Source: Colwellia sp. (GTDB lineage: Bacteria > Pseudomonadota > Gammaproteobacteria > Enterobacterales > Alteromonadaceae). Taken from it: 64,000 nucleotides of DNA. The position numbers and the translations under genes were made by a program. The notes under the pieces were generated by a model, which was not told where the DNA came from, did not search any database, and saw nothing but the letters and a program-made list of their open reading frames with translations. Below, piece by piece: positions 45,385 to 53,664 of the stretch (the stretch's first letter is position 1; each line of letters starts with the position of its first letter). Location: NCBI GenBank assembly GCA_002733765.1, contig NVWU01000006.1, positions 36,658 to 100,657 of the forward strand, written 5' to 3'.

Positions 45385-46539
45385 TTATTCACTTGCCTCA
45401 ACCCAAAACCAAAAACCTTGATCAAGTAGTTCTATCATTAAGATAAGAAATTGTTCATTGTCAGACCATGGTGCTAATTCATTTGAGGTAACGATGGATT
45501 GATCACACAATAATTTAATCACAGGAGTAATATCGCTAGCGCAATTTTTCTGTTCACCATTAATATAAAAAATGCCTTCGTTAATTGTATCTTCAAAGTA
45601 AAAAGCTCTAAGACCACCTAAACGCTTAATGCTATGAATAGCCAGTAACTGTGACACTTCATCAAGTGCAAAGGGTTCTTCACTGGGCATTAAGTCTAAT
45701 TCATGCTTGGCATTGGTGAGAAATTTACCGACAAAGCTCTTAAATACTTCTTCATTTTCAAGTAAGTTAGTTAACTGACTTTTAATACTATGGTAATCAT
45801 GATTCGTAATTTCGCCGCTGTGAGTAATAGCCTGACGGTTAGCGTCTTCAAGTAGCTCTGTGCCTAATTCATTATCAATAAGGTGATCGGCTAATGCGCT
45901 TAATAAACTCACGGTAGAATTAGCACGAAAACCAACAGAAAAACTCATTGATGGCTCTAATGCAATCCCTTCATGGGGAAAGCCTGGTGGGATATAAAGA
46001 ATATCTCCCGGCGATAATTCAACATCGATAATCGCTTCGAACGCTTCAACATGTAGTAATGCCTCATGGGCAATCACTTCGGTCTGCTTGCTATTAGCAC
46101 CAACGCGCCAATGACGCTTGCCTGAACCTTGACAGATAAATACGTCATAATTATCAACGTGAGGGCCAACACCACCACCTGCAGTGGCAAAACTCGCCAT
46201 TAAGTCATCTAAACGCCAATGAGGAATAAAGCGAAAAGGCTCAATTATTTCTGCCGCTTCTTCGCTAAAGTTATCTAAGGCTTGTACCACTAATGACCAG
46301 TTACTATCACCAAGGTGCTCGTACTTTTCAAATGGACCAAACTCAGCATGCCATTCTTCTCCCTTTTTATACACCAAACGCGACTCTACAGCCTCTTCCA
46401 TCGCTAAACCGGCTAATTCATCAGGTAATATTGGGTCAACAAAGTTTTTAAATCCCTGTTTGATGACAACAGGCTTCTTCTGCCAATATTCAGCTAAGAA
46501 TTCATTCTGGCTCATTTGGTTTAAATCTAAGGTAAACAT
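45385..46539 (-). CDS. roxA: 50S ribosomal protein L16 arginine 3-hydroxylase
   Basis: A JmjC-type 2-oxoglutarate/Fe(II) oxygenase (YcfD/RoxA), 384 residues, that hydroxylates an arginine of L16. Iron ligands His127 and Asp129 are in GGGVGPHVDNYDVF; the distal His is in YIPPGFPHEG. N-terminal FLAEYWQKKPVVIKQ and the C-terminal winged-helix region are as in the family. It is almost contiguous with rsuA, making a ribosome-modification pair. Confidence 0.94.
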   Translation of the reverse strand: MFTLDLNQMSQNEFLAEYWQKKPVVIKQGFKNFVDPILPDELAGLAMEEAVESRLVYKKGEEWHAEFGPFEKYEHLGDSNWSLVVQALDNFSEEAAEIIEPFRFIPHWRLDDLMASFATAGGGVGPHVDNYDVFICQGSGKRHWRVGANSKQTEVIAHEALLHVEAFEAIIDVELSPGDILYIPPGFPHEGIALEPSMSFSVGFRANSTVSLLSALADHLIDNELGTELLEDANRQAITHSGEITNHDYHSIKSQLTNLLENEEVFKSFVGKFLTNAKHELDLMPSEEPFALDEVSQLLAIHSIKRLGGLRAFYFEDTINEGIFYINGEQKNCASDITPVIKLLCDQSIVTSNELAPWSDNEQFLILMIELLDQGFWFWVEASE

Positions 46540-46596
46540 AATCTTCTCTAATCCGTATTAATAGTAATCGTCACTCATAACGCCATGCTAACAATT

Positions 46597-47478
46597 TTAC
46601 GCAACCGACATACCCGCAATTTGATGCCAAAAACCGTTACACTCTTTATCAGTCTCTAAAGAATACGCTTTGGGTGTCACTAATTGTGCTTTAAATTTGT
46701 CTAGTTGAGTAAATGCCTGCTCATTATCCGCACTGATACGAATAATATCGACCCCCATGTCTTTTAGCTGAGTAACTTCATTAATTAGATTATACTGGTA
46801 AGCAGACATAGTTTGAATGCCATTTAGTACAAAAACTTGTTCTCCTTCTCGCGAGTTCATTTTTCGACCTTGCGGATAGTTGATACAACAGTACTGACAA
46901 TCATCTTTTGGCCGATCTTCTGAGCGTGCAGTAAAGCAACGAGCTGAATAAGCAAGGGGCAAATAACCCCATGAAAACACTTCACATTCAAACTTATCAC
47001 GAATATTTTGCTCAATAGCTTGGGTTAACATTGTTTTTAACCAATCACCCGAAAGTTCTACAGGCATTAACCAGCGTATCATTCCTTGTTTAAGCAGTAT
47101 TTTTAATGTCGATACGTTATAACAATTAATAGCAGGACCTACGACAAAAGGCATGTTTAAATCATGCATAATTTGTACAGCGCTTAAATCATTGGCTTCT
47201 ACTAATAGCTCTCCGTTATCACAGAGTTTTTTTAAAGTGACTATTTCAGCCGGAGACTCTAGCAAGGTCATCGTTGAAATAACGATTTGTTTATTGGTCT
47301 CACGGGCTAATTCACGCCCTAGCCCTAGCCAGTCTTTCGCTCGTAGTTCTCGACGCTTTGAACAGACTGTTTCACCGAGATAAATAATATCGGCGCTTGA
47401 GGTTTTTGCTTGTAAATAAAATTGTTCAATATCTGTTTTTGGCCAAAAAAACATATTAGGGCCAAGAGATAATTTCAT
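46597..47478 (-). CDS. ubiV: UbiV, O2-independent ubiquinone hydroxylation protein
   Basis: A U32-family protein, 293 residues, that with UbiU performs the hydroxylations of ubiquinone synthesis without oxygen, with UbiT as lipid-binding partner. The 4Fe-4S ligands are seen: Cys39 in LGETVCSKRRE, Cys181 in YSARCFTAR, and Cys194/Cys197/Cys198 in DDCQYCC. It is downstream of ubiU on the same strand; the 224-bp gap is unusual because it contains a structured repeat (47525-47694). Confidence 0.93.
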   Translation of the reverse strand: MKLSLGPNMFFWPKTDIEQFYLQAKTSSADIIYLGETVCSKRRELRAKDWLGLGRELARETNKQIVISTMTLLESPAEIVTLKKLCDNGELLVEANDLSAVQIMHDLNMPFVVGPAINCYNVSTLKILLKQGMIRWLMPVELSGDWLKTMLTQAIEQNIRDKFECEVFSWGYLPLAYSARCFTARSEDRPKDDCQYCCINYPQGRKMNSREGEQVFVLNGIQTMSAYQYNLINEVTQLKDMGVDIIRISADNEQAFTQLDKFKAQLVTPKAYSLETDKECNGFWHQIAGMSVA

Positions 47479-47524
47479 AGTTTTTCCTAAAATTTTAAAA
47501 TTGTAGTCATTTTGTCAATTATTT

Positions 47525-47694
47525 AACTTTAGGCTGTATGGTTCTATTTAGAGGAAGAAGCACGGAGTTGACGCTAGTCATTACTCCGTACATCCTATAC
47601 TCCGCCTTACAGACCCCCTTCGGTGTTAAAATTATTTCCCGAAGAATTTGTGAGTACTTCTGACAACTAAATTGGACAATACAACGACAAGATG
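47525..47694 (-). repeat. Structured repeat family C, copy 1 (ubiU-ubiV gap)
   Basis: 170 bp closely related to 57803-57974. Its core is a strong hairpin, CGGAGTTGAC with GTCA-TT-ACTCCG, followed by TACTCCGCC, a variable small hairpin, and an identical block from CCCGAAGAATTTGTGAGTAC. Ends are imperfect inverted repeats (TGTATGGTTCTATTTAG and TGTATTGTCCAATTTAG inverted). It begins 8 nt after the ubiU stop and ends 46 nt before ubiV, so it is transcribed in the operon mRNA. Confidence 0.85.
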
Positions 47695-47702
47695 AAAGAC
47701 GA

Positions 47703-48710
47703 TTATTGCCATTTACGGTGATAGGCACCTAATGTGGTCTGCGAGCCTTCAGACAAATTAGCTAAGGTTTTCATCCAAGCTCCATCAACTTGAAAGTTAT
47801 CGGGATTTTTATTACATCGATCAAGTGCCATACGCCAGGTTTTAGCAACTTGTTCAACATAAGCGGGGCTACGTTGGCGACCTTCAATTTTTACGGAAAC
47901 AATGCCCATAGCCATTAGATCAGGGATTAATTCTAAAGTATTCAAACTGGTTGGCTCTTCAAGCGCATGATAGACATCACCGTCAACGTCAAACCGCCCT
48001 TTACATAAGGTTGGGTAGCCGGCATTTTCATCGGCTTGATATCTGTCGATAAGCACATTATTTAAACGAGACTCTAACCCTTGCTCAGTTTCTTGCCAAC
48101 GCACATATTTAGCGGGAGAACATGCTCCTACCGTATTAGGTGACTCACCTGTCATATAAGAAGATAAGTAACAACGCCCTTCTGCCATGATACATAAACT
48201 ACCAAAAGCAAATACTTCTAATGGTACAGGGCTAGTTTTAGCTAATTGTCTCACTTGTTGCACTGACAGCACCCGAGGTAGTACTACTCGGTCTACATCA
48301 AAATTGTTTTTAAAAAACTTAATCGCTTCAAGATTGGTAGTTGATGCTTGCACTGACACATGACGCTCAACCTCAGGATATTTATTTGCGGCATAATCAA
48401 GTACACCTAAATCAGCAATAATTAACGCATCTGCGCCAATAGCTACGGCATTATCTACCGCTTTTTTCCAACGCTCTTCACCGCTAGCATGAGCAAAGGT
48501 ATTAATAGCAACATGTAGTTTTTTACCTCGTTGATGTACGTAATCAACCCCTTTGGCTAACTTAGCATCATTAAAGTTAAGGCCAGCAAAATGACGCGCA
48601 TTGGTATCGTCTTTTAAACCTATATAAACCGCATCGGCGCCATTATCGATGGCAGTTTTCAAGGCAGGTAAATTACCTGCCGGACACAATAGTTCCACAA
48701 ACAACTCCAA
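47703..48710 (-). CDS. ubiU: UbiU, O2-independent ubiquinone hydroxylation protein
   Basis: A U32-family protein, 335 residues, partner of UbiV in the anaerobic ubiquinone pathway. N-terminal ELLCPAGNLPALKTAIDNGA is the family signature. The cluster ligands are Cys173 and Cys180 in SLCIMAEGRCYLSSY, Cys197 in GACSPAK and Cys236 in PTLCKGRF. It is divergent from ubiT across a 198-bp region with an FNR-like box at 48788-48801. Confidence 0.94.
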   Translation of the reverse strand: MELFVELLCPAGNLPALKTAIDNGADAVYIGLKDDTNARHFAGLNFNDAKLAKGVDYVHQRGKKLHVAINTFAHASGEERWKKAVDNAVAIGADALIIADLGVLDYAANKYPEVERHVSVQASTTNLEAIKFFKNNFDVDRVVLPRVLSVQQVRQLAKTSPVPLEVFAFGSLCIMAEGRCYLSSYMTGESPNTVGACSPAKYVRWQETEQGLESRLNNVLIDRYQADENAGYPTLCKGRFDVDGDVYHALEEPTSLNTLELIPDLMAMGIVSVKIEGRQRSPAYVEQVAKTWRMALDRCNKNPDNFQVDGAWMKTLANLSEGSQTTLGAYHRKWQ

Positions 48711-48787
48711 TCTAAATTATTATCAAAAATACATAAACAAGATGAAAAACTTGCTCAATAGTCTATGGGTTTATCTATAGGGCTTTA

Positions 48788-48801
48788 TTGATATGTATTA
48801 A
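48788..48801. promoter_or_regulatory. FNR/EtrA-like operator between ubiU and ubiT
   Basis: TTGATATGTATTAA matches the FNR consensus TTGATnnnnATCAA at nine of ten specified positions. It lies 77 bp upstream of ubiU and about 108 bp upstream of ubiT, so it could serve either divergent unit. Control of ubiUVT by oxygen through FNR is established in E. coli; conservation here is inferred. Confidence 0.6.
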
Positions 48802-48908
48802 AGAAAACTTGATCTAAGGCAGCAAAAATTATTAACCGACTGGTAAACTGTGAAAATATTATTGCAGTACCAGTTAACTATTAACTATTAACTAGAAAGG
48901 CTATCAAC

Positions 48909-49499
48909 GTGTTCAAATTTTCCTCATTACCTCAAGTAGCCTTTAACTTAATTCCTGATAATAACCAAATAACAACAAAGCTGCCGCTAAAGTTACGCAC
49001 TAGTATGATAGAGATAATGCCTAAAATATTACGCCCTAGCCTACAGCTATTGCCATTTACAGCACAAAAAGCACTGTTATTGCCGGCATTAACATCTGTT
49101 TTTCAAGAGCCTATTGAAGACGGTGACTTTGAGTTTTTACAAGGCAAATGGTTAAAAATTTCCATCATTGATTTAAATCTACATTGGTGGTTGAGTTTTG
49201 ATCAAAACAAGCTTGTTATGGCATCAAAAAGTGAATTGGTTGCAAGTGATATCAATGAAGATGTCAGCTTTAGTGCTACCGGTGATGATTTAATATTGAT
49301 TGCAGGGCGCAAACAAGATCCCGACACCTTATTTTTTCAACGTCGCTTAAAAATTGAAGGTGATACTGAACTGGGATTAGAAGTGAAAAATTTAATCGAT
49401 GCTATCGACATTGACCAACTCCCAAGTTCAGTGCATTCTTTAGTCGCTTTTAGCGCTGATTTTTTACAAAGTACGCGTGATGAATTAGCCACTTTGTAG
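48909..49499 (+). CDS. ubiT: UbiT, SCP2-domain accessory factor for anaerobic ubiquinone synthesis
   Basis: 196 residues, start GTG. An N-terminal helical segment with RPSLQLLPFTAQKALLLPAL precedes a sterol-carrier-protein-2 domain (FEFLQGKWLKISI, ISFSATGDDLILIAGRKQDP, DTLFFQRRLKIEGDTELGLE), the classical YhbT/UbiT pattern. It binds lipid intermediates for UbiU/UbiV. It is divergent from ubiU and shares a regulatory region with it. A GAAAGG ribosome-binding site precedes the start. Confidence 0.92.
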   Translation: MFKFSSLPQVAFNLIPDNNQITTKLPLKLRTSMIEIMPKILRPSLQLLPFTAQKALLLPALTSVFQEPIEDGDFEFLQGKWLKISIIDLNLHWWLSFDQNKLVMASKSELVASDINEDVSFSATGDDLILIAGRKQDPDTLFFQRRLKIEGDTELGLEVKNLIDAIDIDQLPSSVHSLVAFSADFLQSTRDELATL

Positions 49500-49527
49500 T
49501 ATTTATAAGTAAGGCTTACAAATACTA

Positions 49528-50388
49528 CTATAAACTTGCTGCGTAGGCTCTCGCTTTTGCTAGGTCTTCAGGTGTATCAACGCCTTCAACTGGCACATTA
49601 GTTTTTGCCACGGCAACATGAATGTTCTCACCCTGGTATAGCACTCTTAATTGTTCAAGTGCTTCAATTTGCTCTAATTGGCTGGTTGGCCAATTAACAT
49701 AATCTTTAATAAAACCTGCGCGATAAGCATATATGCCAACATGGCGTAAGTAAAACTCACCAATATGCTCTATATGTTCGTTATTCAGGAAGCGATTACG
49801 ATCATAGGGAATGGTCGCTCGGCTAAAGTAAAGGGCATAACCATCTTTGTCGGTTATCACTTTTACCGCGTTAGCATTAAAAGCTTCATCAACTGAATCT
49901 ATATTAATTGCTAAAGTCGACATACGAGAAATTTTACGTCCTCGGTTAACAATATCACTTGGGGCTTCATTCATAACGTCATCATGTTGATGTGCTAAGT
50001 TACTCGCTACTTGCGCAATATTCTCTGGTGGAATAAAAGGCTCATCTCCTTGTACATTAACAATGATTTCATCATCACTAAACTGATATTGCTCCATCAC
50101 CTCAGCTAATCGTTCTGTTCCTGATTGATGATCTGCACGGGTTTTACAGACCTCACCACCAAAAGCCTTCACTATTTGTGCTACTTCATCATTATCAGTG
50201 GCGACAATGACTTTACTTGCACCACTGAGTTGCGCTTTTTCAACAACCCATTGAATCATAGGCTTACCGCCAATATCCGCTAATACTTTTCCCGGTAAAC
50301 GAGATGATTGATATCGAGCAGGAATCACAACAATAAAAGAGGTATCAGTATTGGTCAGAGTAGTATTTATCAAAGTAGCACCCGTCAT
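49528..50388 (-). CDS. kdsB: CMP-KDO synthetase
   Basis: 3-deoxy-manno-octulosonate cytidylyltransferase, 286 residues, activates KDO for lipopolysaccharide inner-core assembly. Seen: [42 protein letters not shown] and the [10 protein letters not shown] segment. An N-terminal extension of about 16 residues precedes the usual start, with no alternative internal ATG. It starts 2 bp after the ycaR stop, in the operon comEC-msbA-lpxK-ycaR-kdsB. Confidence 0.95.
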   Translation of the reverse strand: MTGATLINTTLTNTDTSFIVVIPARYQSSRLPGKVLADIGGKPMIQWVVEKAQLSGASKVIVATDNDEVAQIVKAFGGEVCKTRADHQSGTERLAEVMEQYQFSDDEIIVNVQGDEPFIPPENIAQVASNLAHQHDDVMNEAPSDIVNRGRKISRMSTLAINIDSVDEAFNANAVKVITDKDGYALYFSRATIPYDRNRFLNNEHIEHIGEFYLRHVGIYAYRAGFIKDYVNWPTSQLEQIEALEQLRVLYQGENIHVAVAKTNVPVEGVDTPEDLAKARAYAASL

Positions 50389-50390
50389 GT

Positions 50391-50591
50391 TTATGATTCC
50401 TGTTCAGCGGTTTCATTATCAACAGTTAAGCGACGTGCTTCATTTTCTAACAGTACAGGAATACCTCTATCTATTGCATAAGCTAATTTATCAAATTTAC
50501 AAATAAGTTCTTGCTGAGCTTTATCGTAATCAAGCTTACCTTTACATACTGGACAAGCCAATATCTCCATTAATTTTGTATCGAAGATCAT
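50391..50591 (-). CDS. ycaR: Trm112-like small protein YcaR
   Basis: 66 residues of the Trm112/UPF0434 family: [20 protein letters not shown] with a C-x2-C pair, and [17 protein letters not shown]. The second pair of zinc ligands found in some members is incomplete (a single Cys in LICKFDKL). Between lpxK and kdsB, as in E. coli. Molecular role unsettled. Confidence 0.92.
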   Translation of the reverse strand: MIFDTKLMEILACPVCKGKLDYDKAQQELICKFDKLAYAIDRGIPVLLENEARRLTVDNETAEQES

Positions 50592-50621
50592 TATTTTACT
50601 CCCTTAATTCTATTTTATTAG

Positions 50622-51638
50622 TTACGAGGCTAACTGATTCATTTTTTGCATTAATATTTGTTCATCTTGCTCAGCGAATTGTGCATCAACGGGCAAATAC
50701 CACCAGTTATCTTGTGTGAATTTTTGACATTTTACCGCATCTTTCTCAGTCATTAATAGCGGTAAATCACCTTTAAATTGATTAAAGTCGTTAGACGTAA
50801 AGCTTTTATGATCAATAAAGCCTTTCTGCTTGACTAAGTTGAAACCTAAATTTTGTAATGTATCAAAAAATCGTTGTGGTGAGCCAATACCCGCAATAGC
50901 ATTGACCTTAACATTATCGGTTAAAAAGTCTGCTAGGCTAATATCTTTACCTGTTTTCATATGACGTAACTTTGTCGCAACTAAAGACATTAATAATGAT
51001 GATTTATCTCGTGTCTTACATTCACCATTAAAAATGATAATATCCGAATAATTTAGCCGCCATGAACCTTCCCGTAAAGGGCCAGCCGGTAACAATAATC
51101 CATTACCAAAAAGACGTTTACCATCAACAACAATTATTTCTACATCTCGTTGTAAACGATAATGCTGTAAACCATCGTCACTGATAATAACATCACAACC
51201 TAGATCAATTAGCTTTTGTGCATTAGCAACTCTATCACTACCAACAACTACAGGTACATGGCAACGTTTGAAAATAAGAATAGGCTCATCCCCTGCTTGC
51301 TCTGTCGTGCTGCATTCTGATAACGAATAAGGATAAATTTCAGCTTTACCACCATAACCACGAGAAATAACACCCGGCTTAAAGCCAAGTGTTTTAGCAA
51401 GTTCAACTAAATGGATCACTACCGGCGTTTTACCATTACCACCAACGCCAATATTACCGACAATAATAACGGGTTTATTCACTGAATAAGATTTAAAAAG
51501 TCCAAGCGAAAAAGCAAACCGCCGAATAGCACTAAGTAAGAAAAAAAATGCACTTAATGGTAATAGCAAAGGCACCAACCACCACTTTGCATGGTGGTTT
51601 TCAAACCAAACTTTTTCAATTAATCGCATAGTAACCAC
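50622..51638 (-). CDS. lpxK: Tetraacyldisaccharide 4'-kinase
   Basis: Phosphorylates the lipid A precursor at the 4' position at the inner membrane. 338 residues with an N-terminal amphipathic membrane region (WWLVPLLLPLSAFFFLLSA), Walker A-like VGNIGVGGNGKTPVVIHL, ISRGYGGK, VVGSDRVANA, DDGLQHYRLQRDVEI and the late MTEKDAVKC motif. Length and order match LpxK. Second to msbA in the operon. Confidence 0.95.
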   Translation of the reverse strand: MVTMRLIEKVWFENHHAKWWLVPLLLPLSAFFFLLSAIRRFAFSLGLFKSYSVNKPVIIVGNIGVGGNGKTPVVIHLVELAKTLGFKPGVISRGYGGKAEIYPYSLSECSTTEQAGDEPILIFKRCHVPVVVGSDRVANAQKLIDLGCDVIISDDGLQHYRLQRDVEIIVVDGKRLFGNGLLLPAGPLREGSWRLNYSDIIIFNGECKTRDKSSLLMSLVATKLRHMKTGKDISLADFLTDNVKVNAIAGIGSPQRFFDTLQNLGFNLVKQKGFIDHKSFTSNDFNQFKGDLPLLMTEKDAVKCQKFTQDNWWYLPVDAQFAEQDEQILMQKMNQLAS

Positions 51639-51677
51639 TCAAAAATAAAATAACTCACTTTAACATCAGATAATAAA

Positions 51678-53468
51678 TTACGATTGAAATTGGAAACTAT
51701 GTAACTGTGCATATGCACCTTTTTTAGCAAGTAATGACTGATGATTACCTTGCTCAATAATTTCCCCTTGCTCCATTACAATAATTTTATCTGCATTCTC
51801 AATTGTTGATAAACGGTGGGCAATAACAATAGAGGTTCTATTTTTTTGTAAGGTTTGTAAGGCATCTTGAATATGACGTTCAGATTCAGTATCTAAAGCA
51901 CTGGTGGCTTCATCTAGAATTAAAAACGGCGCATCACATAATAAAGCTCGCGCTATCGCTACGCGTTGTCTTTGTCCGCCAGAAAGTAAAGCACCATTTT
52001 CACCCAAATTAGTATCAAGTCCATGTTCCATTTGTTCAGCAAACTCCATCACATGAGCACTTTTTGCTGCGGCTACTATTTCTTCACGACTAGCATCGGG
52101 TCTGCCATAAGCGATATTATTAGCTAGGGTATCGTTAAATAACACCACTTGCTGAGACACATAAGCAAATTGATGTCGTAAACTTTTTAGTTGGTATTGT
52201 TCAATGTTAACGTTATCAATTAATATTTCACCCCGATTAGCGTCATAAAAACGTAACAATAATGCACTAGCGGTAGATTTACCGCTACCAGAACGCCCAA
52301 CAAGTGCAAGCGTTTCGCCCGGATTTAAGTCAAAGGAAACATCTTTTAAAGCCCACTTTGTCTTCCCTGCTTTTTCATTAACAACGCCATAAGAAAAATC
52401 AACATTTTTAAAGGCAATATTCCCTTGTGTTTTTTCAAAAATAAGCGTGCCCTGATCGTTTTCTGTCTTTTGATCTAATACGGCAAAAATACTTACACAA
52501 GCAGCCATACCTCGCTGAAATTCACTATTAACATTGGTTAGCATTTTTAAGGGCCTTAATAGCATGGTCATATAAGTGATAACACTGACAAAACTACCGG
52601 CAGAAATACTCTCACGTAAACTGTCAGAATTAACCGCATAAAAAACAAATGCTAAGGCAAATGAAGCAATAATTTGAATAACGGGTACACTAACCGCTTT
52701 AGCGGCTGTTAATTTCATACGCTGTTGGCGGTTTTGTTTATTAATTTTTGCAAAACGCGCAAACTCTCGTTGTTGCCCACCAAATGTCAGTACAACTTTA
52801 TGACCATTGAACGTTTGTTCGGCTGCCGTTGTTACGACCCCCATCGCTCCCTGAATATTTTTACTTATCTTACGAAAGCGCTTGGAAACAATGCTAACAA
52901 TAATGGCAATTAATGGCGTAACAAGTAAAAAGATCACTGATAATTGCCAGCTAATAAAAAACATCAAGCCAATTAAACCGAGAACAAAGGCACTTTGCTG
53001 AATAATAACTAAAATAGATTTACTGACTGAGTTTAATACCTGTTCAGTATCAAAAGTAAGTTTAGAAATCAGCCCTCCTGTTGATTCTTTATCATGAAAA
53101 GATACCGGCATTGCCATAATATGTTCAAATAACTTTTGTTTTAGATCAGTAACCACATGGTTACCTACCCAAGCTAAACAATAATTAGCAACAAAATTAA
53201 AGAGCCCCCTAAAAAAGAACGCTACAACGACAAATACTGGTGCCCACTTCATAAAGTCAGGGTTAGCGCCTGCTAAGCCATCATCAATAAGCGGCTGTAA
53301 TTTTGATAAAAAATAGACATCAATACCAGCGTAGCCCAGCATACCAATGATGGCGGCAACAAAACCGAGTTTATAGGGCTTTGCATAAGAAAGTAGTCGT
53401 TTGAAGTTTTGCCATGTGGTCGCGGATAAATCAGACGTTGATTCCTGCTTTGGTGATGGTCTTGCCAT
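51678..53468 (-). CDS. msbA: Lipid A flippase MsbA (ABC exporter)
   Basis: 596 residues; a half-size ABC exporter that flips core-lipid A across the inner membrane. Six membrane helices occupy about 30-325, with the coupling region FHDKESTGGLISKLTFDTEQV. The ATPase domain has Walker A GRSGSGKST, signature LSGGQRQRVAIARALL, Walker B FLILDEATSALD and the switch His in IAHRLST. Operon context with lpxK and comEC is as in E. coli. Confidence 0.96.
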   Translation of the reverse strand: MARPSPKQESTSDLSATTWQNFKRLLSYAKPYKLGFVAAIIGMLGYAGIDVYFLSKLQPLIDDGLAGANPDFMKWAPVFVVVAFFFRGLFNFVANYCLAWVGNHVVTDLKQKLFEHIMAMPVSFHDKESTGGLISKLTFDTEQVLNSVSKSILVIIQQSAFVLGLIGLMFFISWQLSVIFLLVTPLIAIIVSIVSKRFRKISKNIQGAMGVVTTAAEQTFNGHKVVLTFGGQQREFARFAKINKQNRQQRMKLTAAKAVSVPVIQIIASFALAFVFYAVNSDSLRESISAGSFVSVITYMTMLLRPLKMLTNVNSEFQRGMAACVSIFAVLDQKTENDQGTLIFEKTQGNIAFKNVDFSYGVVNEKAGKTKWALKDVSFDLNPGETLALVGRSGSGKSTASALLLRFYDANRGEILIDNVNIEQYQLKSLRHQFAYVSQQVVLFNDTLANNIAYGRPDASREEIVAAAKSAHVMEFAEQMEHGLDTNLGENGALLSGGQRQRVAIARALLCDAPFLILDEATSALDTESERHIQDALQTLQKNRTSIVIAHRLSTIENADKIIVMEQGEIIEQGNHQSLLAKKGAYAQLHSFQFQS

Positions 53469-53664
53469 TGGCTAATATTTCTCATTTGGTATTATGTATT
53501 CACAATAGTTTGATTTTAACGTGATTCCTGTCAACAACCAACTTTTTCTCATCCTAATACCAATCTCACAACGATGTGATAATTTTTCCTAGTAAAAATA
53601 ACCAATAACTTCGTTCTTTATTTAATTAGAAACACTACCTATTGAAGCGGTATGAGTATAAAAA

